Assembly (NCBI GenBank): GCA_913061095.1
Contig: CAJXVM010000007.1
Coordinates: forward strand, 124,001 to 188,000
DNA length: 64,000 bases
From: an uncultured Ignavibacteria bacterium
Lineage (GTDB): Bacteria; Bacteroidota; Ignavibacteria; SZUA-365
Reading direction: 5' to 3'
Shown: in pieces, positions 9,648-18,999 of the stretch
Layout of the letters: each line of letters begins with the position of its first letter
How positions within the stretch are numbered: position 1 is the first letter of the stretch
Notes under the pieces: model-generated
Seen by the model: the letters and a program-made list of their open reading frames with translations, nothing else
What the model was told of the DNA's origin: nothing
Databases searched by the model: none
Program-made: the position numbers and the translations under genes

Positions 9648-11102
9648 ATGCCTCATGGCACGGATGCAGCATTCGAACGAGTGATATTCTGGTTCCGCAG
9701 GGATCTGCGGTTGAGCGACAACCGCGGACTGGCGGAGGCGACGCGGCAATCCCGGCAGGTCATTCCCCTGTTTGTATTCGACACGAACATCCTCGACGAT
9801 CTCGACAACACACAGGACCGCCGTGTCACCTTCATCCATGAATCCATCAGGGAGCTGCAGCGAATGCTGCAAGAAACGGGGTCCGACATCGTCGTACTGC
9901 ACGGGGATCCGGAGGATGCGGTTCCGCACCTCGCCGATCGCGTCAACGCCGACGCCGTGTTCACCAACAGGGATTATGAGCCCTACGCCGCCGCACGTGA
10001 TGCACAGGTGCAGCGGGCGCTCGCCGATGACGGGCGGGCGTTCGTGGATTTCAAGGACCAGGTGATTTTCGAAAAAGACGAGATCCTGACGCAGTCAGGT
10101 GAACCGTACAAGGTGTTCAGTCCCTACAAGCGGGCCTGGCTGCAGCGCTTCGAAGAGAACACCGAATACGGACGCTCCCCCGCCGCGGAGGAGGTGCCGG
10201 ATTACGCGCAATTGGCACCGCGGCGGACGCTCCGCGGACTCAGTGATGCGTGGGACATGGATGCCCTGGGATTCGTGCCCACTGATCTCTGGCTGGTTCC
10301 GGGGGAATCGGCGGCACGCGAGCGGCTGGCAGGTTTCCTTCCCAGGATGGCGGAGTATAAAACGGACAGGGATTTCCCGTCCCGCGAAGGCACCTCAGGA
10401 CTCTCGGTCCATTTGCGCTTCGGAACGATATCCATCCGTGCGGCGGTGCGCGCCGCGATGGAAGATGACTCGAAGGGTGCGCAGACCTGGCTGTCTGAGC
10501 TGATCTGGCGGGAATTCTACCAGATGCTGCTCGACCGCTTCCCGCGTGTCGTCTCGCACAGCTTCAAGCCGGAATACGACGCCATTCGCTGGCCGGGCAC
10601 GGATGACCATTTTCAGGCGTGGTGTGAGGGACGCACGGGCTATCCCATCGTGGATGCGGCCATGCGGCATTTCAACGCGACGGGCTGGATGCACAATCGC
10701 CTGCGCATGATCACTGCGATGTTCCTGACAAAGGATCTTCTGGTGGACTGGCGTCTGGGCGAGGCCTACTTCGCCGGGCATCTCCTCGATTACGATCTCG
10801 CCTCCAACAACGGCGGCTGGCAGTGGTCCGCTTCGACCGGCGCGGACGGCGCTCCCTATTTCCGCATCTTCAACCCCATCCTGCAGTCAAAGCGCTTCGA
10901 TCCCGACGGCAGCTACATCCGCGAACATGTGCCGGAACTGGCCGGCTTCGAAGGCGACACGCTGCACTGGCCGCACGACGCCGACATGTTCACCCAGCGC
11001 GACGCCGGCTGCGTGCTCGGGGAAGATTATCCGCATCCCGTCGTGGATCACTTCGAACAGAAAGAAAAAGCCATCGCGTTGTTTAAAGCTGTAGAAAAAT
11101 AG
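9648..11102 (+). CDS. phrB: Deoxyribodipyrimidine photo-lyase (cryptochrome/photolyase family)
   Basis: 484 codons from the ATG at 9648, which follows an AAGGAGA Shine-Dalgarno. The open frame extends back to 9489, but that extension runs over the direct-repeat control region and is not family-like. The N-terminal antenna-binding alpha/beta domain starts VIFWFRRDLRLSDNRGL. The FAD-binding domain has WLSELIWREFYQMLL, MHNRLRMITAMFLTKD and the signature DYDLASNNGGWQWSASTG. The enzyme uses light energy to split pyrimidine dimers in DNA; the length and motifs fit the class I CPD type. It stands alone, followed by a long inverted repeat. Confidence 0.95.
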   Translation: MPHGTDAAFERVIFWFRRDLRLSDNRGLAEATRQSRQVIPLFVFDTNILDDLDNTQDRRVTFIHESIRELQRMLQETGSDIVVLHGDPEDAVPHLADRVNADAVFTNRDYEPYAAARDAQVQRALADDGRAFVDFKDQVIFEKDEILTQSGEPYKVFSPYKRAWLQRFEENTEYGRSPAAEEVPDYAQLAPRRTLRGLSDAWDMDALGFVPTDLWLVPGESAARERLAGFLPRMAEYKTDRDFPSREGTSGLSVHLRFGTISIRAAVRAAMEDDSKGAQTWLSELIWREFYQMLLDRFPRVVSHSFKPEYDAIRWPGTDDHFQAWCEGRTGYPIVDAAMRHFNATGWMHNRLRMITAMFLTKDLLVDWRLGEAYFAGHLLDYDLASNNGGWQWSASTGADGAPYFRIFNPILQSKRFDPDGSYIREHVPELAGFEGDTLHWPHDADMFTQRDAGCVLGEDYPHPVVDHFEQKEKAIALFKAVEK

Positions 11103-11110
11103 CGCTTGAT

Positions 11111-11214
11111 CTGTCCCGATTTGTGGACTCGACTGCAGAGTGCAAAGCACAAAGTGCAAAACCGGTTTACCCGACTTTGCACTTTGTGCTTTGTTTTCAA
11201 TTCCTCTGGGACAG
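11111..11214. repeat. Long intergenic inverted repeat with an 18-bp perfect core stem
   Basis: 11143-11160 and 11176-11193 are perfect reverse complements (18 bp, rich in TTTGCAC and GTGCAAA) around a 15-nt loop. Outer arms continue the pairing imperfectly, ending with CTGTCCC (11111-11117) against GGGACAG (11208-11214). It fills the gap between the convergent photolyase and transporter genes and lacks a T-run directly after the core stem. It could be a dispersed palindromic element as well as a terminator. Confidence 0.75.
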
Positions 11215-11232
11215 TCCACTTAGAGGGAGCAG

Positions 11233-12651
11233 TTATTGAACCTGTTTGCGCAGCCAGCGGTTGTACAGCCACATGCTGAGGGCGGAGACAAAGCCGATGC
11301 TCATCAGAACGATCCAGCCGAGGGCGTTCCAGGTGGGATCGAGTTCAAGCAGTCCGTTGTCGAGCTTGACGGCGTTGGTGCACATGATCTCATTGAAAAT
11401 GGCCGCGCCGGCGGGACCGCCGATGAGCGAACCGATGGCCATCGGGAGATTGGCATAGCCGAGGAAGAGTCCCTCCTTGCCTTTCGGCGCCAGCGCGCCG
11501 ATGTACTCGTAGGTGCGAGCCGATGTGAACAGCTCGCCGAACGCGATCATGGCGACGGTGAGCGTCGCGAACAGCGCTCCGAGCGGCAGAAGATCCCACA
11601 CTTCCATGCGCACGCCGCCCGCGTAGATGGGAATGATGTTAATCAGCATGGACGCGCCGATGATGATGATGCCCACGATGATGGAGCTGATAGGCTTCAT
11701 CTTCCCGAAGAGCTTCGTGATCAGGAGCTGGAAAAACACGATGGTGAAAGGGTTCGCCATGGTGTAGATATCCACCGCCGGATCGGTTTCCACCACTTTC
11801 TTGAGATACAGCGGGATAACGTTGTACACCTGTGAGTAGATGAAAAAAAATCCGCTGGAGACGACCAGGAAGAGCGCGAAACGGCCGTTCTTCAGGACAA
11901 ATATCATATCCAGCAGGATCTGTCCCACACTGCGCTGATGCTTCTTTCGTTCGCGCCGGGCGGCGACATCCTCCTCGGTGTCGCGGTACATGAACAGTAC
12001 CACGAGAAACGCGACGATGGAGCAGCCGACGGCGACCGCGAAGATGAAGCTCAGATCGTAGGAGGTGCGGACGATGTAGCTGATACCACGGCCGACGAGC
12101 GACCCGATATTGACGACCATGTAGAAAATCGCGAATGCAAGCGTGGCCCGCGCTCCCGCGGTTTTCTGCACCGTGCCGGAAATGCAGGGCTTGATAACCG
12201 ATCCGCCCATGCCGATGATGAGAATGCCGATCACCACGGGTACGATCACGCCCGCTCCTGCGGTGACCTCGCTGCCGACCATGTCGTAGAGCGTTTCTCC
12301 GCCGAACCACACGGGATATCCCATGAGGAAATACCCGATGGATAACATCACAAATGCCGCAAGCAGCGAACGCCGGAAACCCACCTGGTCGGCAATGGTG
12401 CCGGAGAGAATCGGAAGGAAGTAGACCAGTGTCCAGAGGATCCCGTTCAGCGTGCTTGGCCAGTAATCACCGAGTCCGAGCTGTCCGAGATACAGCACCA
12501 CGAAGCTCGCCATGGCGTAGTAGGCACCGCGTTCGAACAGCTCCGTGACATTGGCAGACCAGAAGGAAAGCGGAAAGGCCTCCTTCGGGGGAGGTGTGGC
12601 GGCGGCGGTTTCTTTTTCGGGAGGAGGAGTGTCTGAGGTGGGGTTGCGCAT
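11233..12651 (-). CDS. POT/PTR-family proton-dependent peptide transporter (MFS)
   Basis: 472 codons from the ATG at 12651, which follows AAGGA at good spacing; in-frame ATGs further up lie in a non-hydrophobic stretch. About a dozen hydrophobic segments make it an inner-membrane major-facilitator protein. Near the N-terminus, ELFERGAYYAM matches the ExxERxxYYG motif of the POT family, which imports di- and tripeptides with protons. The N-terminus is a Pro/Glu-rich cytosolic tail. The substrate is inferred from the family. Confidence 0.85.
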   Translation of the reverse strand: MRNPTSDTPPPEKETAAATPPPKEAFPLSFWSANVTELFERGAYYAMASFVVLYLGQLGLGDYWPSTLNGILWTLVYFLPILSGTIADQVGFRRSLLAAFVMLSIGYFLMGYPVWFGGETLYDMVGSEVTAGAGVIVPVVIGILIIGMGGSVIKPCISGTVQKTAGARATLAFAIFYMVVNIGSLVGRGISYIVRTSYDLSFIFAVAVGCSIVAFLVVLFMYRDTEEDVAARRERKKHQRSVGQILLDMIFVLKNGRFALFLVVSSGFFFIYSQVYNVIPLYLKKVVETDPAVDIYTMANPFTIVFFQLLITKLFGKMKPISSIIVGIIIIGASMLINIIPIYAGGVRMEVWDLLPLGALFATLTVAMIAFGELFTSARTYEYIGALAPKGKEGLFLGYANLPMAIGSLIGGPAGAAIFNEIMCTNAVKLDNGLLELDPTWNALGWIVLMSIGFVSALSMWLYNRWLRKQVQ

Positions 12652-12839
12652 GAAGCAGTCCTTCGTAATACGGAACATTGCACAAACATAGCACTTTTTT
12701 TCGGAGGATGGAATATGAATATCCTCTGCATATCCCTGCGCCGGACGGCACATCCGCGGACGGCACGTTGAATCTTCTGTGCTTCGTTCGTATTATTCGA
12801 TGACACACTGCCTGTTGTTTTCACTCCCCGGGTATCCAC

Positions 12840-15203
12840 ATGAAAAGACTGCTTCTTCTTGCACTGCTGCTGGGTGTATTTACCACGGCGGCTGCACAGC
12901 CGGTACTTATCCAGCGCGACAACGGCACTCCCGCCGGCGCCTATTTCAATGCTCCATCTTTCATGAACGAGTCGGGTATCGTCTCCTTCGACGGTCCCTG
13001 TGAAGTGCTCGAAATACAGATCTACTACATGGGTCAGAATCCCGCGAAGGACACGCTGTTCATCACCGGCGATGCTTCCGAAGGCGCCATCCCACCGACA
13101 CACTGGGTATGGTCTTACAATACACTCATCCCCCCCATCGTCGTGGACTACGACGGCAACGCGGGATGGAAAACCGTCGATGTCCGTGGCATGGGTCTTC
13201 GCAGCGACGGCTACGACCGCATTGTCATCCAGCACTGGATTCAGAATCCGGCCGGTCCGTGGTTCGCGGTAGACAACAATCAGCAGCAGCAGCCCTACTG
13301 GTCATTCATCATGAATCCGCACGAGACCAACAGTCTCGGTGGACCGGGTGCGTACGGGCTCGTGCAGAACGATTTCATGATCCGCGTGCTTGTCGAGTAT
13401 GATTTCCCGGAAGACGGCGGTTCCGAGGATCCCCCGCCACCGGTGATGCCGGATGTGGCGGTGGATGTCGGTCTCGCGAAAGACGGCAATCCCATCAACT
13501 CCGCGATCGCCGGCGTGGCGGACTGGAATAACGACGGCTGGGACGATATCGCCATCGGCTCGAATTATTTCCAGAACAACGGTGACGGAACGTTCCAGAA
13601 TGTCACAAGCGAACTCGGACTTCCCGGCGGCCATGCCAGCTGGGGCGATTTCGACAACGACGGCTGGGCGGATGTCTATATCGCCAGCGGCGGTACGAAC
13701 GACAAACTGATGCGCAACGACGGACAGGGCGGTTTTGAGGATGTAACAGCCGCATCCGGAATAAGCAATAATGCACCTACCGTCACACCGATCTGGCTGG
13801 ATTACGACAATGACGGTCACCTCGACCTCTTCATCGCGAACGGACGCAGGACGGTGAACAACCAGGAAGTGTATTTCCAGGACAAGCTCTGGAAGAACAA
13901 CGGCGACGGGACATTCTCCGATGTGACATCGGCCTGCGGCATCGCCGCCGCAGAGCGCTCGCCATACGAGGACTGCTGGGGTGCAAGCGCCTGCGACTAC
14001 AACAACGACGGCCGCACGGACATCTTCGTGTCGACGTATCGTCTCGCTCCTGACCGCCTGTACCGCAACAATGGAGACGGGACATTCACCGAGGTCGGTG
14101 CGCAGAGCCGCACACGCGGTGTCGAAACCGAGGCGCCGCAGTACTTCGGTCATGGCATGGGCAGCGACTGGGGAGATTTCAACAACGACGGTCTGACCGA
14201 TCTCGTGGTCGGCAATCTGGGACACCCCGACTGGCGCGGCGCCGTGTCGAATCCCTCACTGATCTACATGAATCTCAACGGCAGCGTGTTCGACGAAGTG
14301 CATCATCCCATGGGATTGAAATTCCGCGAAATGAATGCGGGCGTTACCTGGGCGGATCTCGATTGCGACGGCTGGCTGGATCTCTGGCAGTCGCAGTATT
14401 CATACCACAAGGAAGGACAGGACGGTGAGCCCGGCCGCTATTCGCGTCTCTACATCAACGAGGGCGCCCCGAATTTCAACCTGCTCGACCGCACCTGGCA
14501 TTACGGATCCAAGGTGCACGGCGCATGGACAGTCGCGCGCTGCGATTTCGATCAGGACGGGGATGTCGATCTGCTCGTGGCCAGTCAGCATGAGGGCGTC
14601 AAACTCTTCCGCAATGACATTCCCCGAAAAGGCAGCTGGCTCGCGCTCCGCCTTGAAGGCAGTCCGGAAGACGGCGTTCCGATGAATGCCTTTGGCACAC
14701 GTGTGGTCGTTCATGCTGATGGACGCATGTTCACGCGCACACTGTCCACTTCCGCAGCCGGATCACGCGTGGCGATGAACAGCACCGAACTGCATTTCGG
14801 ACTTGGCGACGCATCGCGCATCGACAGCGCGCTGGTGTACTATCCCGATGGTACACAGATGAAGCTGACGACGCTTCAGCCGAACAAACGCTATGAACTC
14901 GCCTATGGCGGCGAGCCGACAACCAGTGTTGACGGTGCCGGACTTCCCTCCTCATGGCGCATCGAACATGCATCACTGCATGCCGGTGTGCTTTCTTTCA
15001 CGCTGCTGCACAACCGCGATCTGGAACATGCGCGGATAGAGATATACGATGCGCTGGGCAAGCGGGTGACCGCAATGCAGGCACCGCGTCTCACTCCCGG
15101 AGTTCAGAGCTTCGCACTCCCCGTGCTGCCCGCATCGGGCATGCATTTCATGGTCCTTCGCACGACGAATGCCGTACGCACACTCAAGTTCATGGTGCCT
15201 TGA
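12840..15203 (+). CDS. Secreted VCBS/FG-GAP repeat protein with ASPIC/UnbV domain and T9SS-type C-terminus
   Basis: 787 codons. The signal peptide is MKRLLLLALLLGVFTTAAAQ. After an N-terminal beta-rich domain, residues about 200-600 carry FG-GAP/VCBS repeats with calcium-binding loops such as DWNNDGWDD, DFDNDGWAD, DYDNDGHLD and DFNNDGLTD. An ASPIC/UnbV domain follows (about 600-690; GSWLALRLEGS, HFGLGDAS). The last 80 residues look like a weak T9SS sorting domain (EIYDALGKRV, ASGMHFMVLRT). The protein is probably exported to the cell surface as an adhesin or binding protein. Its stop overlaps the ATG of the next gene (TGATG), so the pair is translationally coupled. Confidence 0.9.
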   Translation: MKRLLLLALLLGVFTTAAAQPVLIQRDNGTPAGAYFNAPSFMNESGIVSFDGPCEVLEIQIYYMGQNPAKDTLFITGDASEGAIPPTHWVWSYNTLIPPIVVDYDGNAGWKTVDVRGMGLRSDGYDRIVIQHWIQNPAGPWFAVDNNQQQQPYWSFIMNPHETNSLGGPGAYGLVQNDFMIRVLVEYDFPEDGGSEDPPPPVMPDVAVDVGLAKDGNPINSAIAGVADWNNDGWDDIAIGSNYFQNNGDGTFQNVTSELGLPGGHASWGDFDNDGWADVYIASGGTNDKLMRNDGQGGFEDVTAASGISNNAPTVTPIWLDYDNDGHLDLFIANGRRTVNNQEVYFQDKLWKNNGDGTFSDVTSACGIAAAERSPYEDCWGASACDYNNDGRTDIFVSTYRLAPDRLYRNNGDGTFTEVGAQSRTRGVETEAPQYFGHGMGSDWGDFNNDGLTDLVVGNLGHPDWRGAVSNPSLIYMNLNGSVFDEVHHPMGLKFREMNAGVTWADLDCDGWLDLWQSQYSYHKEGQDGEPGRYSRLYINEGAPNFNLLDRTWHYGSKVHGAWTVARCDFDQDGDVDLLVASQHEGVKLFRNDIPRKGSWLALRLEGSPEDGVPMNAFGTRVVVHADGRMFTRTLSTSAAGSRVAMNSTELHFGLGDASRIDSALVYYPDGTQMKLTTLQPNKRYELAYGGEPTTSVDGAGLPSSWRIEHASLHAGVLSFTLLHNRDLEHARIEIYDALGKRVTAMQAPRLTPGVQSFALPVLPASGMHFMVLRTTNAVRTLKFMVP

Positions 15204-16891
15204 TGAAACAGCTGATCTGCTTTCTTCCGTTTTTCCTCGCACTGCCGCTCGGCATTCGGGCGCAGGTGCTCGAAAACATCTCCGTCAAGGAGGTTCTGCC
15301 GACAGTGAACAGCGCAGCACAGAATGATTTCGCTTCGGATGCCGCGCTCACACACACCATGTTTTTCGACCTCGAATACCAGGGGATCGGGCTGGAAATG
15401 GACATCCAGACCGGCAAGGCAAACGGATGGCTGTATCGCTACTATTCCGCGTCGCTGGATTCCTCGGTCTTTTTCGTCGGCGTGAAAGTGCCCATCGCCG
15501 GTGCGCAGGCAGTGAAGCTGCCGCTTGACACGATCACGCAGTACTTCCCTGTCACCATCGGCACGACGTCGATGAACGAGCCGTGGGTGGATTCGGACGC
15601 GGCGCTGCAGGGGTCAAAAGACGGAGGCGCAGATACGTTCATCCAATCGCACCCGGAGACACGCATCGCACTTGCGTTTACCATCAACAATCCGGTGCAG
15701 AACCGCTACATCCCGCAGGGCAAATACTGGGTCTTCCGCTACCAGGCCGATGCGGATACGATGACATGCATGGTGGATGCGCCCACGGGCCTCCCATTCC
15801 GCTGCATTGCCGGCAACAGTCCCACCATTCTCACAAATCCGCCATCCACGGCGCGTATCGGTGTCGAGTACATGTACAATGTCAATGCGTTCGGAAATCC
15901 ACTGCCGCGATACCGGCTGAACACGGCTCCGGCAGGGATGACCATCGATGAGGTCAGCGGGCGCATCAGCTGGACGCCGGCACCGGGCAGTGAAGGGAAA
16001 TACGACGTTGAAGTTGAAGCGTACAACAGCTCCGGCAGCACCCGGCAGAACTTCGCGATCACGGTTTCCGCGGCGGCGACCGAGCCCCGCATTACGTCAA
16101 CTCCGGTGACGGAAGTCATTGCCGGCCGGCAGTACATGTACCAGCTTTCCGCCACGGGCAGTCCGCCGCCGACCTACACGCTCGAGGAGCATCCGACGGG
16201 CATGCTGATCGACGGCGGCCGCGGCAATGTGCTCTGGGCGCCGACGCGGACACATGCGGGATCGCATCCCGTGCGCATCCGTGCGACGAATACCGCGGGC
16301 AGTGATGAACAGAGCTACACGCTTGAAGTCATCACCGTGCCGGTGATCGCGACCATTCCCGATCAGCGCATCGCCCCGGAAAAGGAGTTCACCATTCAGC
16401 CGAGCACGGACGCCTATCCCGATCCGACCTATGCGCTGAACTCCGGTCCGGATGGATTGACGATCGATCCGTCGAGCGGCGTGATTCGCTGGACGCCGAC
16501 GGCGCAGCAGACCGGCACACATGTGGTGCTGTTCGAAGCGTCGAACCGCGCGGGCAAGGGACAACAGTCTTTCGACATCGAAGTCGACGCAACCGTGTCG
16601 GCCAGCAGGCTGACGGATGTGCCCGCGGAATTCGGCATCGTCTCTGCGTGGCCCCAGCCGGCGTCATCAGCGGTCACGCTCTCGCTCACCCTGACCGGAC
16701 ACAGCGAGACAATGCGCATCTCGGTGTATGATGCACTCGGCCGTCTGCGCATGACGCGGACACTGCAGCAGAGCCGTACGACGCGTGCCTACGTGACGCT
16801 CCCTGTTCACACACTCGAGAACGGGATGTACAACGTCATCGTCAGCAGCGGTTCAGATGTTACGGAAACGCGAGTGATCGTCCGGCGCTGA
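15203..16891 (+). CDS. Secreted protein with putative Ig (He_PIG-type) repeats and T9SS sorting domain
   Basis: 562 codons from the ATG that overlaps the upstream stop; the open frame extends further back but would run through the VCBS gene. A signal peptide ends near GIRAQ. After a ~200-residue unique domain, three Ig-like repeats (about 205-475) share the pattern PxxxLN-P-GMTID-SGRISWTP and end in NFAITV, SYTLEV or SFDIEV. The last 75 residues form a T9SS-like sorting domain (SVYDALGRLRM, LENGMYNVIVSS, TRVIVRR). It is probably a surface protein paired with the VCBS protein. Its last 32 nt overlap the convergent hydrolase gene. Confidence 0.88.
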   Translation: MKQLICFLPFFLALPLGIRAQVLENISVKEVLPTVNSAAQNDFASDAALTHTMFFDLEYQGIGLEMDIQTGKANGWLYRYYSASLDSSVFFVGVKVPIAGAQAVKLPLDTITQYFPVTIGTTSMNEPWVDSDAALQGSKDGGADTFIQSHPETRIALAFTINNPVQNRYIPQGKYWVFRYQADADTMTCMVDAPTGLPFRCIAGNSPTILTNPPSTARIGVEYMYNVNAFGNPLPRYRLNTAPAGMTIDEVSGRISWTPAPGSEGKYDVEVEAYNSSGSTRQNFAITVSAAATEPRITSTPVTEVIAGRQYMYQLSATGSPPPTYTLEEHPTGMLIDGGRGNVLWAPTRTHAGSHPVRIRATNTAGSDEQSYTLEVITVPVIATIPDQRIAPEKEFTIQPSTDAYPDPTYALNSGPDGLTIDPSSGVIRWTPTAQQTGTHVVLFEASNRAGKGQQSFDIEVDATVSASRLTDVPAEFGIVSAWPQPASSAVTLSLTLTGHSETMRISVYDALGRLRMTRTLQQSRTTRAYVTLPVHTLENGMYNVIVSSGSDVTETRVIVRR

Positions 16892-17681
16892 TGAATTCAC
16901 CCATCCTCTCGACAACCGCCACGCGCTTCTCCAGGTGCGGCACGTGACCACAGTTCTCAATCCAGAAAATCTCGGAGTGTCCGCTGACATGCGCCGCGAT
17001 GAGGTCGACCTGCTGCCGGCTGCCGTACTGATCATCGGCTCCCTGGACGACGAGGACGGGACAGCGAACGGCATGAAGATCCTCGAGCATATTCCATGAC
17101 GCAAGTTCCGGCGACAGCCAGGTATCGGCCCAGGCGCGGAACACATCGTCGGTTTTATCCCCGTGATAGCGTGACAGTTTTACGCCGAGGTCCGTACTCT
17201 CATAGAGCCCGCGCGCCTCGCGGATACCCTCCAGCGTGATATCCTCAATGATCACATGCGCCGCTTCTGAGATGACACCGACCGGACGGTCCGGGAACGA
17301 CGACGCGAATTTCAGTGCGATGGTAGCGCCATCGCTGTGGCCGACGAGCAGCGGACGACGGATGTTGAGCGTGTCGAGAAGTCCCGCCAGATACCGTTCG
17401 GCCTCCTCGGTGTAAAAATCCGGAGAACGCGGGGCATCCATGGGAGAGGATTTCCCGTGTCCCTTGCGGTCGTAGACGATACCATCACATCCCGTCGCTT
17501 TACAGAGTTCGTACGGGAAGCTCTTCCACTGCCCGACACTGCCGAGTGCCTCATGAAGAAACACGAGCGTTGCTCGCTCCTCCGACGCCTGTGCACTGAT
17601 GTGTGCGTACATTTTGACGAACAGTCCCGCCCCGGCAACGGGCACGTGCATTGTTTTTTCCATCAGTCGGGCTGATTCCAT
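16860..17681 (-). CDS. Alpha/beta hydrolase
   Basis: 273 codons from the ATG at 17681, which has GGGAGA upstream; starts at 17663 and 17729 are alternatives. The alpha/beta-hydrolase fold is clear: FLHEALGS oxyanion region, GHSDG nucleophile elbow (Ser), GADDQYG acid and CGHVPHLE histidine. YDRKGHGKS is typical of the family. It has no signal peptide and is cytosolic. The substrate cannot be told; esterase or C-C hydrolase activity is possible. It overlaps the convergent secreted-protein gene by 32 nt and diverges from ypdA. Confidence 0.88.
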   Translation of the reverse strand: MESARLMEKTMHVPVAGAGLFVKMYAHISAQASEERATLVFLHEALGSVGQWKSFPYELCKATGCDGIVYDRKGHGKSSPMDAPRSPDFYTEEAERYLAGLLDTLNIRRPLLVGHSDGATIALKFASSFPDRPVGVISEAAHVIIEDITLEGIREARGLYESTDLGVKLSRYHGDKTDDVFRAWADTWLSPELASWNMLEDLHAVRCPVLVVQGADDQYGSRQQVDLIAAHVSGHSEIFWIENCGHVPHLEKRVAVVERMGEFISAGRSLAFP

Positions 17682-17859
17682 GGGCGTTCTCCCGTGAGCT
17701 TCGCAGTACCGGTAATCTCGCCATTCCACGCGAGGTATTCAAGCGCAGCGTGGCAACACCATTCACCGGATGGCCCGGCGAAGCTGCGCTTGCAGTCCTG
17801 CGCGATCGGGTGTATGTTTTCCCTGACAGCGGGAGAGGAAATCAACCACCGGAGGACAT

Positions 17860-18927
17860 GTGAGCGAACAGACTGACGCGCAGATACAGGAGACGACATA
17901 CGATGCCGCGATTATCGGCGCGGGCCCGATCGGTATCGAAATCGCGATCGCGCTGAAAAAGGAGGGATTGGATTATATTCATTTCGACAAGGGGCAGATC
18001 GGGGAAACGATCAGCGGATATCCGCCGCAGACGCAGTTTTTCAGTTCCGCCGACCGGATTGCCATCGCCGGTGTTCCCATCCCGATCGCGGACAGATCCA
18101 AGTGCACGAAAGAGGAATACCTCGCGTATCTCCGGGCCGTGGTGCGGCAGTTTGGCCTGACCATCAACACCTATGAGCAGGTGTACCTCGTGGAACGGCA
18201 TGAAGACCGCACTTTCACCCTGCGTACGGTGCGTATCGACGGTGAGCGCACGTGGCGGGTGCGCAATGTCATTTTTGCGCACGGCGACATGGCCTCATTT
18301 CGCGAACTCGACCTGCCGGGTGAAACCCTGCCGCATGTAAGTCACGTGCTCGGTGATCCGCATGCCTATTTCAATCGGCATGTGTTCATTGTCGGAGGGA
18401 AGAATTCGGCCGTGGAAGCCTCACTGCGCTGCTGGCACACGGGCGCCGAGGTCACCATCTGCTATCGAAAGGGGGAATTCGACACCGCATCGGTCAAGTA
18501 CTGGCTTTTACCTGAGCTGCAGGGACGCATCGAGCGCGGAGAGATCCGTGCCATCATGCGCGCGGTGCCCGTGGAGATCACTCCGTCCTCCGTACGCATC
18601 CGGTACATCGACAGCGACCGGATGGAGGAGATTCCGGCTGACGCGGTGCTGCTTCTCACCGGATACCGTCCCGACTATACGCTGCTGCGCAATCTCGGCG
18701 CATCGTTCACCGGTGAAGAAGGCCGCCCCGTATTCAACGAGCGTACGATGGAGACCAGCATCCCCGGCGTGTACATCGCCGGAACGGCAACCGCGGGCGA
18801 GCAGCGCAGCTTCCGTGTGTTCATCGAGAACTGCCACATCCACGCCGACCGCATCGCGGCAGCACTGACCGGAGGGCAACCGCCGGAGGGAGATACATCC
18901 TACGGGGAGAGACATCAGGAGAGCTGA
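17860..18927 (+). CDS. ypdA: YpdA-family FAD/NAD(P)-binding oxidoreductase (putative bacillithiol disulfide reductase)
   Basis: 355 codons from a GTG at 17860 with GGAGGA just upstream; the ATG at 17858 is out of frame and meets a stop at once. A Rossmann FAD motif (IIGAGPIGIE) is followed by the family signature GQIGETISGYPPQTQFFSSADR. A second nucleotide motif is VFIVGGKNSAVEASL, and the C-terminal TGYRPDY and PGVYIAGTAT close the FAD fold. YpdA reduces oxidised bacillithiol using NADPH. Bacillithiol is known in Bacillota and parts of the Bacteroidota/Chlorobiota, which fits this genome. No bacillithiol synthesis genes are seen in the window. Confidence 0.85.
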   Translation: MSEQTDAQIQETTYDAAIIGAGPIGIEIAIALKKEGLDYIHFDKGQIGETISGYPPQTQFFSSADRIAIAGVPIPIADRSKCTKEEYLAYLRAVVRQFGLTINTYEQVYLVERHEDRTFTLRTVRIDGERTWRVRNVIFAHGDMASFRELDLPGETLPHVSHVLGDPHAYFNRHVFIVGGKNSAVEASLRCWHTGAEVTICYRKGEFDTASVKYWLLPELQGRIERGEIRAIMRAVPVEITPSSVRIRYIDSDRMEEIPADAVLLLTGYRPDYTLLRNLGASFTGEEGRPVFNERTMETSIPGVYIAGTATAGEQRSFRVFIENCHIHADRIAAALTGGQPPEGDTSYGERHQES

Positions 18928-18947
18928 TCGGTTCAGTGAATAAAAAG

Positions 18948-18973
18948 AGAGAGCGCACATGTGTGCGCCCTCT
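18948..18973. terminator. Stem-loop between convergent ypdA and serpin genes
   Basis: AGAG-a-GCGCACA (18948-18959) pairs with TGTGCGC-c-CTCT (18962-18973), giving 11 paired bases, one mismatch and a 2-nt loop. An A-run lies on the left, so it should work best for the minus-strand serpin transcript; it may act both ways. Confidence 0.7.
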
Positions 18974-18999
18974 GTGAATTATCCGGCCGGTGAATCCGG

